64,000 nt of DNA from an uncultured Bacilli bacterium (lineage in GTDB: Bacteria > Bacillota_I > Bacilli_A > RF39 > UBA660): assembly GCA_944363865.1 (NCBI GenBank), contig CALVVN010000024.1, forward strand, positions 39,685 to 103,684. Direction: 5' to 3'. Positions 19,147 through 27,047 of the stretch are shown one piece after another. Position 1 is the stretch's first letter. Every line of letters begins with the position of its first letter. The position numbers and the translations under genes were made by a program. The notes under the pieces are model-generated. The model was not told the DNA's origin. It saw only the letters and a program-made list of their open reading frames with translations, and did no database searches.

Positions 19147-19934
19147 TTTATCTTATCATCTAATAAAGTCAATTCTATAATACCTTCGTTAGGCACATCA
19201 ACCCTAAATCTTCTTTGTAAAATATCTATAGAAATTACTTTACCATCGCCCTTTATTGTATTTACTATGTCACCAATATTAGGCATATCCCTTCTATTAT
19301 AAGTATATAAATCATCCTCATATTTTAAACAACATAACAATCTTCCACATAAACCATTTATTTTATTTGGATTCAAAGCTATATTTTGGTTTTTTGCCAT
19401 ATTAATTGTGACAGAATCTAAATCATTTAAAAAACATGAACAACATAATTCTCTTCCACACAAACCAAGGCCAGATACTTCTTTTGCTTTATCTCTTACA
19501 CCAATTTGTCTTAACTCTATTCTTGTTTTATATACACTTGCAAGTTCTTTAGCCAGTTCTCTAAAATCTACTCTATTATCAGATAAAAAATATAACAACA
19601 ACTGGTTTTTATCAAAAGTAAATGATGAATCAACAAACTTCATATTTAAATTTAATTTTTCTGCTATTTTTTTAGCTTTATTAAGTGCTGATAAAGCATC
19701 TTTTTCATTCTTTTTATATATTTCATAATCTGACTTATCAGCAATTCTTACCACAGCCTTTAATCTATTAATTACCATTTTTTCATCAACTATTTTAATA
19801 TTTATTGCTTTAGCAAATTGCAAGCCACGTTCAGTTTCAACAATAATATTATCATTTTTGTTAATGTTATACCCATTAGTATCAAAATAATATATTTTAC
19901 CATTTTCCTTAAAATTAGCACCAACTATTTCCAT
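19143..19934 (-). CDS. ricT: RicT (YaaT), PSP1-family regulator of RNase Y complex
   Basis: 263 residues. PSP1 C-terminal domain with the cysteine-rich repeats SGLGLCGRELCCSCFL and NGLCGRLLCCLKYE (residues ~155-210), ligands of the [4Fe-4S] clusters carried by the Bacillus RicAFT complex. That complex steers RNase Y and affects sporulation, competence and biofilm. RicA and RicF are not seen in this window. Adjacent holB upstream matches Bacillus holB-yaaT. A strong AGGAGG lies before the ATG. Confidence 0.95.
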   Translation of the reverse strand: MEIVGANFKENGKIYYFDTNGYNINKNDNIIVETERGLQFAKAINIKIVDEKMVINRLKAVVRIADKSDYEIYKKNEKDALSALNKAKKIAEKLNLNMKFVDSSFTFDKNQLLLYFLSDNRVDFRELAKELASVYKTRIELRQIGVRDKAKEVSGLGLCGRELCCSCFLNDLDSVTINMAKNQNIALNPNKINGLCGRLLCCLKYEDDLYTYNRRDMPNIGDIVNTIKGDGKVISIDILQRRFRVDVPNEGIIELTLLDDKIK

Positions 19935-19935
19935 A

Positions 19936-20748
19936 CTAAGAACCTCCTAACTCAATTAATAAATTATCTAAAATTAATGAAGTACTAATATTATAATCTA
20001 ATTTAATAATACTTTCATTAATAATTATTAATTTTTTTGTAAAATCCTGCTTGAAATCTACAAACGTAAACTCTTTTAATAAATCCTTATTTAATATCAA
20101 ATCACACTGATAATCTAAGAAACTTTTATATATATTAAAAACATTTTCAAGCAATAACTTTAAATCTGATTTATTAATTTTCTTACCAATTATTTCATAA
20201 ATATATGGAAAACATTTTTCTTTTTTAGATTCAATAATTTTTACAAATTCTATTGCTTTATCCAATACTACATTATTTTCCGTGTCCACTATACTACATT
20301 TATTACTTTGAGTAGATATAAACTGAATTTGACATCTGGATTTTATTGTTGGAAGAATATTAGAAATATTAGAACTGAGTAAAAAAGCATAAATATTATT
20401 TTCAGGCTCTTCTAATATTTTTAATAAACTATTTGCACTTGAAGCATTTAAAAGTTCTGCATTATTAATCACATATATTTTTTTTCCACTTACTTGTGAT
20501 GTATTATCAAGAAAGTTTTTTAAATCCATAATTTGCTCTTTTTTTATTACATTATTTATTGGATTTAATACAAAAATATCAGGATGATCAATTGTTTTAA
20601 CATTATCATCATTTAAAATATACTTAAAAAATATTTGCAATAATCCTTTTTCTATCTGATCAAAAGTTACATTGCAAATTAAATATGCATGTCCAATTTT
20701 ATTATTTAAATATAATTTATTAAAAGTATCTAATAATTTTTCTTCCAT
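19936..20748 (-). CDS. holB: DNA polymerase III subunit delta' HolB
   Basis: 270 residues, AAA+-type clamp-loader subunit. Seen: HAYLICNVTF at the position of an altered Walker A (no GxxGxGKT, as expected for delta'), then KIYVINNAELLNASSANSLLKILEEPE and a sensor-like LPTIKSRCQIQF. Works with DnaX and delta to load the DnaN ring. One base separates it from ricT. Compared with Bacillus, the tmk and yaaQ-yaaR genes that usually precede holB are missing here. The C-terminal third is divergent. Confidence 0.9.
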   Translation of the reverse strand: MEEKLLDTFNKLYLNNKIGHAYLICNVTFDQIEKGLLQIFFKYILNDDNVKTIDHPDIFVLNPINNVIKKEQIMDLKNFLDNTSQVSGKKIYVINNAELLNASSANSLLKILEEPENNIYAFLLSSNISNILPTIKSRCQIQFISTQSNKCSIVDTENNVVLDKAIEFVKIIESKKEKCFPYIYEIIGKKINKSDLKLLLENVFNIYKSFLDYQCDLILNKDLLKEFTFVDFKQDFTKKLIIINESIIKLDYNISTSLILDNLLIELGGS

Positions 20749-20762
20749 TTATATACCTCATT

Positions 20763-20945
20763 TTACAAAACTTTAGATAAAATAATCAAACTAAATATAG
20801 CCGGTAATCCAAATGAACTAGTAAAAATTATGCTAAAAAAATTAATTGGAATTAATATACCAACATAGCCAATTATTAAATTAAACGAATACAACATACA
20901 TAACGCCATCACTATTTTTTTTAGTACTAACACTAATGTTTTCAT
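20763..20945 (-). CDS. bofA: BofA-family sigma-K-processing inhibitor-like protein
   Basis: About 60 residues with two membrane segments. The C-terminal part, NLIIGYVGILIPINFFSIIFTS and then FGLPAIFSLIIL, fits the BofA pattern (N-x-x-G-x-x-G-I-x-I-P-x-N, then G-x-P-x). BofA inhibits the membrane protease SpoIVFB in the mother cell until a forespore signal arrives. Position supports this: it follows recR as in Bacillus recR-yaaL-bofA. The frame reaches a GTG at 20954; the ATG at 20945 has GGTGA at a good distance. The sequence is short, so the call leans on both motif and context. Confidence 0.72.
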   Translation of the reverse strand: MKTLVLVLKKIVMALCMLYSFNLIIGYVGILIPINFFSIIFTSSFGLPAIFSLIILSKVL

Positions 20946-20983
20946 ATTATTCACCAGTTAATATTATTAAAAATAATAACACA

Positions 20984-21583
20984 TTATGAAATAAACTTTC
21001 TATCATCAATAGCTTTAGTTAAAGTTATTGGATCTAAATATTCAATGTCTGAACCAATTGGCAAACCATAAGATAATCTAGAAACCTTAATTTTTTTATT
21101 TAACAACAACTTTTGCAAATAAAGAGATGTTGTTTCTCCTTCTATTGATGGAGCAAGAGCGATTATAACTTCTTTGACATTTTCATTTAGTCTATTATTA
21201 AATAGCCCACTGATGTTGATATCTTCTGGATTTCTATCATCAATAGGAGATATTAAACCTCCTAATACATGATACAAGCCTTTATAATTTCCAGATTTTT
21301 CAAAAGTAATGACACTTTTAGAATCTTCTACCACACAGATAGTAGATTTATCTCTAGACGAATCAAAACATATATCGCATATATCATTTGATGAATAATG
21401 TCCACAAAGAGTACATTTTCTTATATTTTTCTTAAACTTTTTTAAATTATCTGAAAAATTAGAAACTTCCTCTTCTGATAAATTATCTATGGCATAAACA
21501 AAACGTTCAGCTGATTTATTTCCTACTCCCGGTAATAATTCAAAACTTTCTACTAAATCTGAAAATTCTTTAGGATATATCAT
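20984..21583 (-). CDS. recR: recombination mediator RecR
   Basis: 199 residues, standard length. Seen: LPGVGNKSAERFVYAI (helix-hairpin-helix), the four-cysteine zinc finger CTLCGHYSSNDICDIC, and the Toprim domain ICVVEDSKSVITFEKSG, ALAPSIEGETTSLYL and SRLSYGLPIGSDIEYLD. RecR with RecO and RecF loads RecA onto gapped DNA; recF is also in the window. It follows ybaB by three bases, the conserved dnaX-ybaB-recR cluster. Confidence 0.97.
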   Translation of the reverse strand: MIYPKEFSDLVESFELLPGVGNKSAERFVYAIDNLSEEEVSNFSDNLKKFKKNIRKCTLCGHYSSNDICDICFDSSRDKSTICVVEDSKSVITFEKSGNYKGLYHVLGGLISPIDDRNPEDINISGLFNNRLNENVKEVIIALAPSIEGETTSLYLQKLLLNKKIKVSRLSYGLPIGSDIEYLDPITLTKAIDDRKFIS

Positions 21584-21586
21584 TAT

Positions 21587-21880
21587 TTAAAATAATCCTT
21601 TCATACCGCCAGAATATCTACCTAGTTTTTCTTCTTTAACCTTACTCAATTTTCCTAAAGCATCATTGATTGCTAACATAATCATGTCTTCTAACGTTTC
21701 TTTGTCGTTTAAAACTTCTTCATCATTTATTGAAACCTTAATTATTTCATTTTTACCATTCAACATTACCTTAACTGCCCCATTTTCACCTTCAAACACA
21801 GAAGATTCAATATCTTTATTAATCCTTTCTAATTCTTTTTGCATTCTTTGAGCTTCAGCCATTAAGTTTTGCATATTCAT
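21587..21880 (-). CDS. YbaB/EbfC nucleoid-associated protein
   Basis: About 97 residues. Family features: N-terminal amphipathic helix (QNLMAEAQRMQKELERI), then FEGENGAVKVMLNGKNEIIKVSI and a C-terminal glycine-rich end (GRYSGGMKGLF). The dimer binds DNA without strict sequence need. The ATG at 21880 is chosen because AAGGTGA lies upstream; the longest frame begins at a GTG (21889) within that site. It lies between dnaX and recR as almost everywhere in bacteria. Confidence 0.95.
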   Translation of the reverse strand: MNMQNLMAEAQRMQKELERINKDIESSVFEGENGAVKVMLNGKNEIIKVSINDEEVLNDKETLEDMIMLAINDALGKLSKVKEEKLGRYSGGMKGLF

Positions 21881-21894
21881 TTTAATCACCTTCC

Positions 21895-23535
21895 TTAATT
21901 TATATTTTCTACATCCTCACCAAATATGTTTGATGTAACATCTTCAAAAGATGTTTTAGATTCTTTTACTTCAATATTAGTTTCTGGAATAAATTCATAG
22001 GAAATGTTATTCTTTTTATTAGATATAAAATCATTTTTTAACATTATCCATTCGTCATTTGTAACACAAACCACTTTAAAATTAATATCATATATTTCAA
22101 ATAAAAGTTTTTCAATTTTTTTGATATTACTCATAAACACTTGGATTAAAGATTTATCTTCAAAATCAAACAACAAATATTCATTAGATGCAACCACTAT
22201 CTTTCCAGACAACAATAGTGCAGCAACATTATTATATACCTTATTTGCAATAAAATCATTAATTCTTTCATAATCTTTATTAACTTTATTTAAAAATTCC
22301 TTATTTGCAGTTACAAAGCAATTATTAATTCTAACTTTACGAAAACTATCTATATCAATTATTTTTGATTCATTTACATTATTATCTTTTTTATTTTTAG
22401 TATTATCATTGTAATTTACATTATTTATATTTGCAATTCTGTCAACATTATTATCCAAATATACATCTTTATTTACAGTATGAATTAAATATATATAATA
22501 TATTTCAAATAAATTCTTTTGATTGTTTGACTTTACAATTTGACTTGATAATTCTAGCAATATTCTTGTCATTTCCTTTATTATATCAATACTTAAATCA
22601 AACGTTAAATAGACTTTTTTCTCTTCTTCAGCAAAATATGAACTTATATTTTGCGCTAAAGATATATTTCTTAACAAAATTAATAATTCATCAACAATAG
22701 TATTTAAATTTTTACCAGTGGTAACAAAATTATCAATTAATTTCATACCAACATCGACTTCATTATCGCAAATACTTTTAAGAAATTCTATTATAGTTTT
22801 TTCTGACACTCTTCCCTGCAAATCGTATATTTCATCTTCAGTAATATTATCATTTGATAAAGAAATAACTTGATCTAGTAAATTGATTGCATCCCTACAT
22901 CCTCCATCGGATAATTTTGTTATAAGCCTTAGCACATTATCTGATATTTCTTTCTTTTCTAGAGTGCATATTTCTTTCAATTTAGCAAACATTTCTTCGC
23001 TATCTATTTTTTTAAAATCAAATCTTTGACATCGTGATAAAATAGTTAATGGTATTTTATGCATGTCTGTCGTAGCTAAAATAAATATAACATGTGCTGG
23101 TGGCTCTTCTAAAGTTTTTAATAAAGCATTAAAAGCACCTGTTGATAACATGTGAACTTCATCAATAATATAAACTTTATATTTTGCTACGGTTGGAACT
23201 AATTTAACTTTAGATCTAATTTCACGTATTTCTTCAACTCCATTGTTACTAGCAGCATCAATCTCAATTATATCAACATCATTAACTTCTAAGTTTTTGC
23301 ACATTTCACAGTTTCCACAATAATTTCCGTTGCTGTTATCTAAACAATTAACTGTTTTTGCAAATATCTTAGCAATACTGGTTTTACCTGTTCCACGGGG
23401 CCCATTAAATAAATATGCATGAGAAATGTGATTGTTAATAATACTATTTTTTAATATTTCCACCACAACTTTTTGACCAATAACATCATCAAAGTTTTTA
23501 GGACGATATTTACGATATAATGCAATATAAGACAT
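21895..23535 (-). CDS. dnaX: DNA polymerase III subunits gamma/tau
   Basis: 546 residues. Clamp-loader ATPase: MSYIALYRKYRPKNFDDVIG, Walker A GPRGTGKTSIAK, zinc-binding cysteines in CLDNSNGNYCGNCEMC, Walker B VYIIDEVHML, and sensor ATTDMHKIPLTILSRCQRF. The C-terminal region is lysine- and asparagine-rich and poorly conserved, fitting the tau tail. A strong AAGGAGG precedes the start. tadA lies 29 bases upstream. No obvious slippery heptamer for gamma production was located by eye. Confidence 0.97.
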   Translation of the reverse strand: MSYIALYRKYRPKNFDDVIGQKVVVEILKNSIINNHISHAYLFNGPRGTGKTSIAKIFAKTVNCLDNSNGNYCGNCEMCKNLEVNDVDIIEIDAASNNGVEEIREIRSKVKLVPTVAKYKVYIIDEVHMLSTGAFNALLKTLEEPPAHVIFILATTDMHKIPLTILSRCQRFDFKKIDSEEMFAKLKEICTLEKKEISDNVLRLITKLSDGGCRDAINLLDQVISLSNDNITEDEIYDLQGRVSEKTIIEFLKSICDNEVDVGMKLIDNFVTTGKNLNTIVDELLILLRNISLAQNISSYFAEEEKKVYLTFDLSIDIIKEMTRILLELSSQIVKSNNQKNLFEIYYIYLIHTVNKDVYLDNNVDRIANINNVNYNDNTKNKKDNNVNESKIIDIDSFRKVRINNCFVTANKEFLNKVNKDYERINDFIANKVYNNVAALLLSGKIVVASNEYLLFDFEDKSLIQVFMSNIKKIEKLLFEIYDINFKVVCVTNDEWIMLKNDFISNKKNNISYEFIPETNIEVKESKTSFEDVTSNIFGEDVENIN

Positions 23536-23564
23536 ACTTTACCTCCTTGTATAATTATATCAAA

Positions 23565-23963
23565 TTATCTTATTTTTTTAAAAAAATCCTTAATAATCTT
23601 TTTAAATTCATTATCTATTTTATTAAGAAAAATATACTTTGTTGTAGAATTTCTTAGTTTTTCGTTTTTTAAAAAAAAGTAAACTTTATCTATTTTTGCT
23701 TCATTGATTATACTTTTACACATATCGCATGGTTCAACAGTAGAATATAATATACAATCATTTAAATGCCATGTTTTTAATTTTTTAGTTGCCTTTTTAA
23801 TAGCAATTATTTCTGCATGACCAAGCACATCATTATTTTTTTCTCTTAAATTATAAGCTTTTGAAATAATTTTATTGTTTTTAACTATAATAGCTGCAAT
23901 TGGGACTTCACCTTTTTTGTATGCTTTTTTTGTTAATTTAATTAATTCGTTATAATAATTCAT
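23565..23963 (-). CDS. tadA: tRNA-specific adenosine deaminase TadA
   Basis: 132 residues, somewhat shorter than usual. Deaminates wobble A34 to inosine in tRNA-Arg(ACG). Zinc and catalytic motifs: GHAEIIAIKKA (His ligand and Glu proton shuttle) and VEPCDMCKSII (two Cys ligands). The N-terminus KKGEVPIAAIIV is typical. Its ribosome site starts immediately after the U-tract of the SRP RNA, so its message probably depends on read-through from that RNA's promoter. The tadA-dnaX order with an adjacent SRP RNA is as in Bacillus. Confidence 0.9.
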   Translation of the reverse strand: MNYYNELIKLTKKAYKKGEVPIAAIIVKNNKIISKAYNLREKNNDVLGHAEIIAIKKATKKLKTWHLNDCILYSTVEPCDMCKSIINEAKIDKVYFFLKNEKLRNSTTKYIFLNKIDNEFKKIIKDFFKKIR

Positions 23964-23975
23964 ACCTTACTCCTA

Positions 23976-24053
23976 AAAAAAAGTGCACATACATAGTAAG
24001 TGTTAAGGCTGCTATTTTCCAATCCTGACCTGATTCCACGCTATGTATTGCAC
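23976..24053 (-). ncRNA. ffs: small signal recognition particle RNA
   Basis: On the minus strand the transcript begins GTGCAATACATAG and ends CTATGTATGTGCAC, an almost perfect terminal stem. The apical part contains GGTCAGGATTGGAAAATAGCAGCC split as TCAGG, the GGAA-type tetraloop region and AGCAGCC, the conserved Ffh-binding domain. Eight U residues follow, so the terminal stem also acts as terminator. The core is about 71 nt, at the small end for bacterial SRP RNAs. Its location next to tadA-dnaX matches the Bacillus scr gene. Confidence 0.88.
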
Positions 24054-24059
24054 GATTAA

Positions 24060-24088
24060 ATTATAATATATTAACGTTAAAAATTCAA
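24060..24088 (-). promoter_or_regulatory. promoter of the SRP RNA
   Basis: On the minus strand TTGAAT (24088-24083), 17 bases, TATAAT (24065-24060), six bases before the RNA start. The -35 lies inside the palindrome that carries the nearest parS site. Confidence 0.75.
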
Positions 24089-24112
24089 TGTTCCACGTGG
24101 AACATTGAATTT
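24081..24112. promoter_or_regulatory. parS-like site 1 within a 32-bp perfect palindrome
   Basis: The core TGTTCCACGTGGAACA (24089-24104) matches the ParB-binding consensus TGTTNCACGTGNAACA. Eight further bases on each side (AAATTCAA / TTGAATTT) are also perfectly symmetric. Confidence 0.8.
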
Positions 24113-24132
24113 CCTAATATATTTACTAGCTG

Positions 24133-24150
24133 ATGTTCCACGTGGAACAT
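24133..24150. promoter_or_regulatory. parS-like site 2
   Basis: TGTTCCACGTGGAACA at 24134-24149, symmetric over 18 bp only. It belongs to a segment duplicated from the gyrA 3' end. Confidence 0.8.
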
Positions 24151-24168
24151 TTATTCTGAATTATTATC
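24136..24168. repeat. 33-bp copy of the gyrA 3' end plus parS half
   Basis: This 33-base segment is identical to 24598-24630, which covers the last six codons and stop of gyrA and the adjoining parS-like sequence. Beyond it, about 30 more bases are alignable without gaps on the codon scale but diverged, reading K-V-T-N...L-I-D-N-N-S-E-stop against gyrA K-D-N-N...L-I-D-N-N-S-E-stop. Confidence 0.75.
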
Positions 24169-24429
24169 TATTAAAACATGTAATATATACATATTCGTTA
24201 CCTTATAATATTTAAAACGTAGTTATTTTATTGCCTATTACTTGTTTTTTTAAATTACTATGATTATTCATAGCAATATTTTTTATATTTTTACTAACTA
24301 ATAATGTTAGTAAGTTTTTTACCTACAACTTTAAGTAAAACTACTATCAACTAAGCATATATTTTTTAATAGCAAAAATCCTTGTTTATATTAATTATTT
24401 TACGTTTTTAATTTGTTTATACAAAAAAA
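24169..24429. other. gene-free spacer between parS sites
   Basis: No reading frame with start and ribosome site was found on either strand. It contains two hairpins: CTATGA/TCATAG at 24257-24272, and an 8-bp stem TTACTAAC/GTTAGTAA at 24290-24312. The second is followed on the plus strand by AGTTTTTT-like T-rich sequence. Otherwise it is AT-rich sequence with no recognised feature. Confidence 0.5.
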
Positions 24430-24459
24430 ATATCAATGTTCCACGTGGAACATTGATAT
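24423..24459 (-). terminator. parS-like site 3 in a 30-bp palindrome that also forms the gyrA terminator
   Basis: Core TGTTCCACGTGGAACA at 24437-24452. Arms ATATCAA/TTGATAT extend the perfect palindrome to 24430-24459. Seven T residues follow directly on the minus strand, giving a canonical intrinsic terminator 150 bases past gyrA. Confidence 0.7.
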
Positions 24460-24491
24460 AAAATCCTATTCAATCATATATTTTTGTATTA

Positions 24492-24525
24492 AAACAATAA
24501 TGTTCCACGTGGAACATTATTGTTT
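24492..24525. promoter_or_regulatory. parS-like site 4 within a 34-bp perfect palindrome
   Basis: Core TGTTCCACGTGGAACA at 24501-24516 with symmetric arms AAACAATAA/TTATTGTTT. On the minus strand a short T run (TTTT) overlaps the end of the palindrome. Confidence 0.8.
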
Positions 24526-24595
24526 ATATCTTTAATTTAATTTTTATGATACATATTATGTATTGTTTTACTTAAGTCATATTTTTTTTCTTTAA

Positions 24596-24611
24596 TTTTC
24601 CACGTGGAACA
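24596..24611. promoter_or_regulatory. parS-like site 5, one mismatch
   Basis: TTTTCCACGTGGAACA differs from the other copies at the second base only. It lies two bases past the gyrA stop codon. Confidence 0.65.
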
Positions 24612-24630
24612 TTTATTCTGAATTATTATC
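24598..24630. repeat. 33-bp segment duplicated at 24136-24168
   Basis: Covers the end of gyrA (D-N-N-S-E-stop) and most of parS-like site 5; the likely source copy of the duplication, since it includes functional coding sequence. Confidence 0.75.
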
Positions 24631-27036
24631 AATCAATGCGATTGATGTAACATAATTGTTATCTTTTAGATTAATTAATTTTACTCCTTGCGTAACTCTT
24701 CCCATTAAAGAAATATTATCAATATTTAATCTAATAACTATTCCATTCTTAGTAATTATCATTAAATCACATGAAGCATTAATTAATTTAAATCCAATTA
24801 TATTTCCATTTTTTTCAGTAATTTTTAATGTTTTTACACCCTTACTGCCTCTTTTAGTTTCCCTATAATTATCTATAGTAGTTTTTTTGCCATATCCATT
24901 CTTAGTAACTACTAAAGCTAATGAATTCTCACTTGTTACTTCCAAACCAATGCAAGTATCATTAACTAAGTTTATACCTCTAACACCAGAAGCACTTCTT
25001 CCCATTAATCTTATTTCTGACTCGTTAAACTTCACCATTCTTCCATTAGAAGAACACATTAATACCTTATCACCAATTTTTGATTTTCTAACAGCAATTA
25101 GTTCATCATTTTCTCTTAAATTAATAGCTAATTTACCATTTTTTCTAATGTTATCAAATTCTTTCAAAGAAGTTTTTTTCACTATCCCATTTTTCGTTGC
25201 AAAAATTAAATGTTGATAACTTGTTTGCCTTTCAAGGACTAAAATAGTGTTGATAACTTCTTCCTTTTCCAAAGGTAACAAATTAACAATTGGTAAACCT
25301 TTAGATATTCTGCTAAACTCAGGTATCTCATAACCTTTTAATCTATAGACTTTACCTTTATTTGAGAAGAAGAATAGATAATCATGTGTATTTAAATTGA
25401 TTATTTGTTCTACAAAATCTTCTTCGTTTGTAGTCATTCCTTTAATACCAACGCCGCCTCTATTTTGAGCTTTATAAGTATCGCTATTTACCCTCTTAAT
25501 ATAATTTTTATTAGTAATAGTTAAAACAATGTTTTCTTCAGGAATAAGAGATTCATCTTCAATATACTCAATCGCGCTCATATCAATCATAGTTCTCCTA
25601 CTATCTGAATATTTGTTCTTTATTTCAGTCAATTCATCTTTAATTATTTCTTCAACAAGTTTATCACTTGCCAAAATAGCTCGTAATCTATCAATCTCTT
25701 TTAATAATTCTGCTAATTCATTTTCAATTTTATCTCTTTCTAAACCAGTTAAACGACGCAACTTCATTTCAAGTATACTATCAGCTTGAATTTCACTTAA
25801 TTCAAATCTAGATATCAACTTTTCTTTAGCAATTTCATCACTTTTAGCAGTTTTAATAATTTGAATTACTTCATCAATATTATCCAATGCAATTTTTAAA
25901 CCTTCTAAAATATGTACCCTTTTTTCACATTTTTCTAGATCAAACCTAGTTCTTCTAATAATTACTTCCTTTTGATAATCTACATATTTTGAAATTATGT
26001 CTTTAAGACCTAAAGTTTTAGGAACTCCATTGTCTAACATCAAAAAGATAATTCCAAAATTACTTTGAAATGCTGTATGCTTATATAAATTATTCAATAC
26101 TACTTGAGGATTTGCATCCTTTTTTAAAGTTATAGTTATCTTAACACCATTTTTTAAATCTGTATGATAATCTGCAATGCCATCAATAGTTTTATTGTGT
26201 ACAAGTTCTGCAACTTTATTTTTTAATTCTAGCGTATTAACTCCATAAGGAACTTCATCAATAACGATTAAATGTTTGCCATTTTTTTCTTCTATTGTCG
26301 CTTTACTTCTAAGAGTTATTGATCCTCTACCAGTTTCATAAGCTTGTTTAATTCCACTATTTCCTAAAATAATCGCACCTGTTGGAAAATCCGGACCTTT
26401 TATATGTTCCATTAAACCTAAAACGTCAATATCTGGATTATCTATATATGCAATACAACCATCAATTACTTCTCCCAAATTATGAGGCGGAATATTTGTT
26501 GCCATTCCAACCGCAATACCCATAGTTCCATTAACAAGAATATTTGGAAATCTAGAAGGCAATATTTTTGGCTCTTTTTCAGATTCATCAAAGTTTGGTT
26601 CAAAATCGACTGTATTTTTCCCAATATCTCTTAATAATTCCAACGAAATCTTAGAAAGTCGTGATTCTGTGTAACGCATCGCTGCTGCACCATAACCTTC
26701 AATATTTCCGAAATTACCATGACCATCAACGAGCATATATCTATAATTAAAATCTTGAGCCATTCTAACCATTGCTTCATAAATAGATGAATCGCCATGA
26801 GGATCATATTTTCCCATTACATCTCCTACTATCCTAGCAGATTTCTTATGCGGTTTGTCTGGAGTATAACCAGATTCATACATTGGATAAAGTATTCTTC
26901 TATGAACAGGTTTTAATCCGTCTCTTAAATCAGGCAAGGCACGAGAAACAATAACACTCATAGAATATTCTAAAAAAGATGTTTCAATTTCATTAACAAT
27001 ATTATTTTCTTCTAATCTATCTCTACTATGATCCAT
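24613..27036 (-). CDS. gyrA: DNA gyrase subunit A
   Basis: 807 residues. Breakage-reunion subunit of gyrase, which introduces negative supercoils. The catalytic tyrosine is at ~122 in AAMRYTESR. The quinolone-resistance region reads GDSSIYEAM with Ser83 and Glu87 in E. coli-like positions, so no classical resistance substitution is seen. The C-terminal domain shows repeated pinwheel blades (for example [36 protein letters not shown]). The GyrA-box region [10 protein letters not shown] is present. The gene starts 11 bases after gyrB. Its last codons are duplicated in the downstream spacer. Confidence 0.98.
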   Translation of the reverse strand: MDHSRDRLEENNIVNEIETSFLEYSMSVIVSRALPDLRDGLKPVHRRILYPMYESGYTPDKPHKKSARIVGDVMGKYDPHGDSSIYEAMVRMAQDFNYRYMLVDGHGNFGNIEGYGAAAMRYTESRLSKISLELLRDIGKNTVDFEPNFDESEKEPKILPSRFPNILVNGTMGIAVGMATNIPPHNLGEVIDGCIAYIDNPDIDVLGLMEHIKGPDFPTGAIILGNSGIKQAYETGRGSITLRSKATIEEKNGKHLIVIDEVPYGVNTLELKNKVAELVHNKTIDGIADYHTDLKNGVKITITLKKDANPQVVLNNLYKHTAFQSNFGIIFLMLDNGVPKTLGLKDIISKYVDYQKEVIIRRTRFDLEKCEKRVHILEGLKIALDNIDEVIQIIKTAKSDEIAKEKLISRFELSEIQADSILEMKLRRLTGLERDKIENELAELLKEIDRLRAILASDKLVEEIIKDELTEIKNKYSDSRRTMIDMSAIEYIEDESLIPEENIVLTITNKNYIKRVNSDTYKAQNRGGVGIKGMTTNEEDFVEQIINLNTHDYLFFFSNKGKVYRLKGYEIPEFSRISKGLPIVNLLPLEKEEVINTILVLERQTSYQHLIFATKNGIVKKTSLKEFDNIRKNGKLAINLRENDELIAVRKSKIGDKVLMCSSNGRMVKFNESEIRLMGRSASGVRGINLVNDTCIGLEVTSENSLALVVTKNGYGKKTTIDNYRETKRGSKGVKTLKITEKNGNIIGFKLINASCDLMIITKNGIVIRLNIDNISLMGRVTQGVKLINLKDNNYVTSIALIDNNSE

Positions 27037-27047
27037 AATTTACCTCC

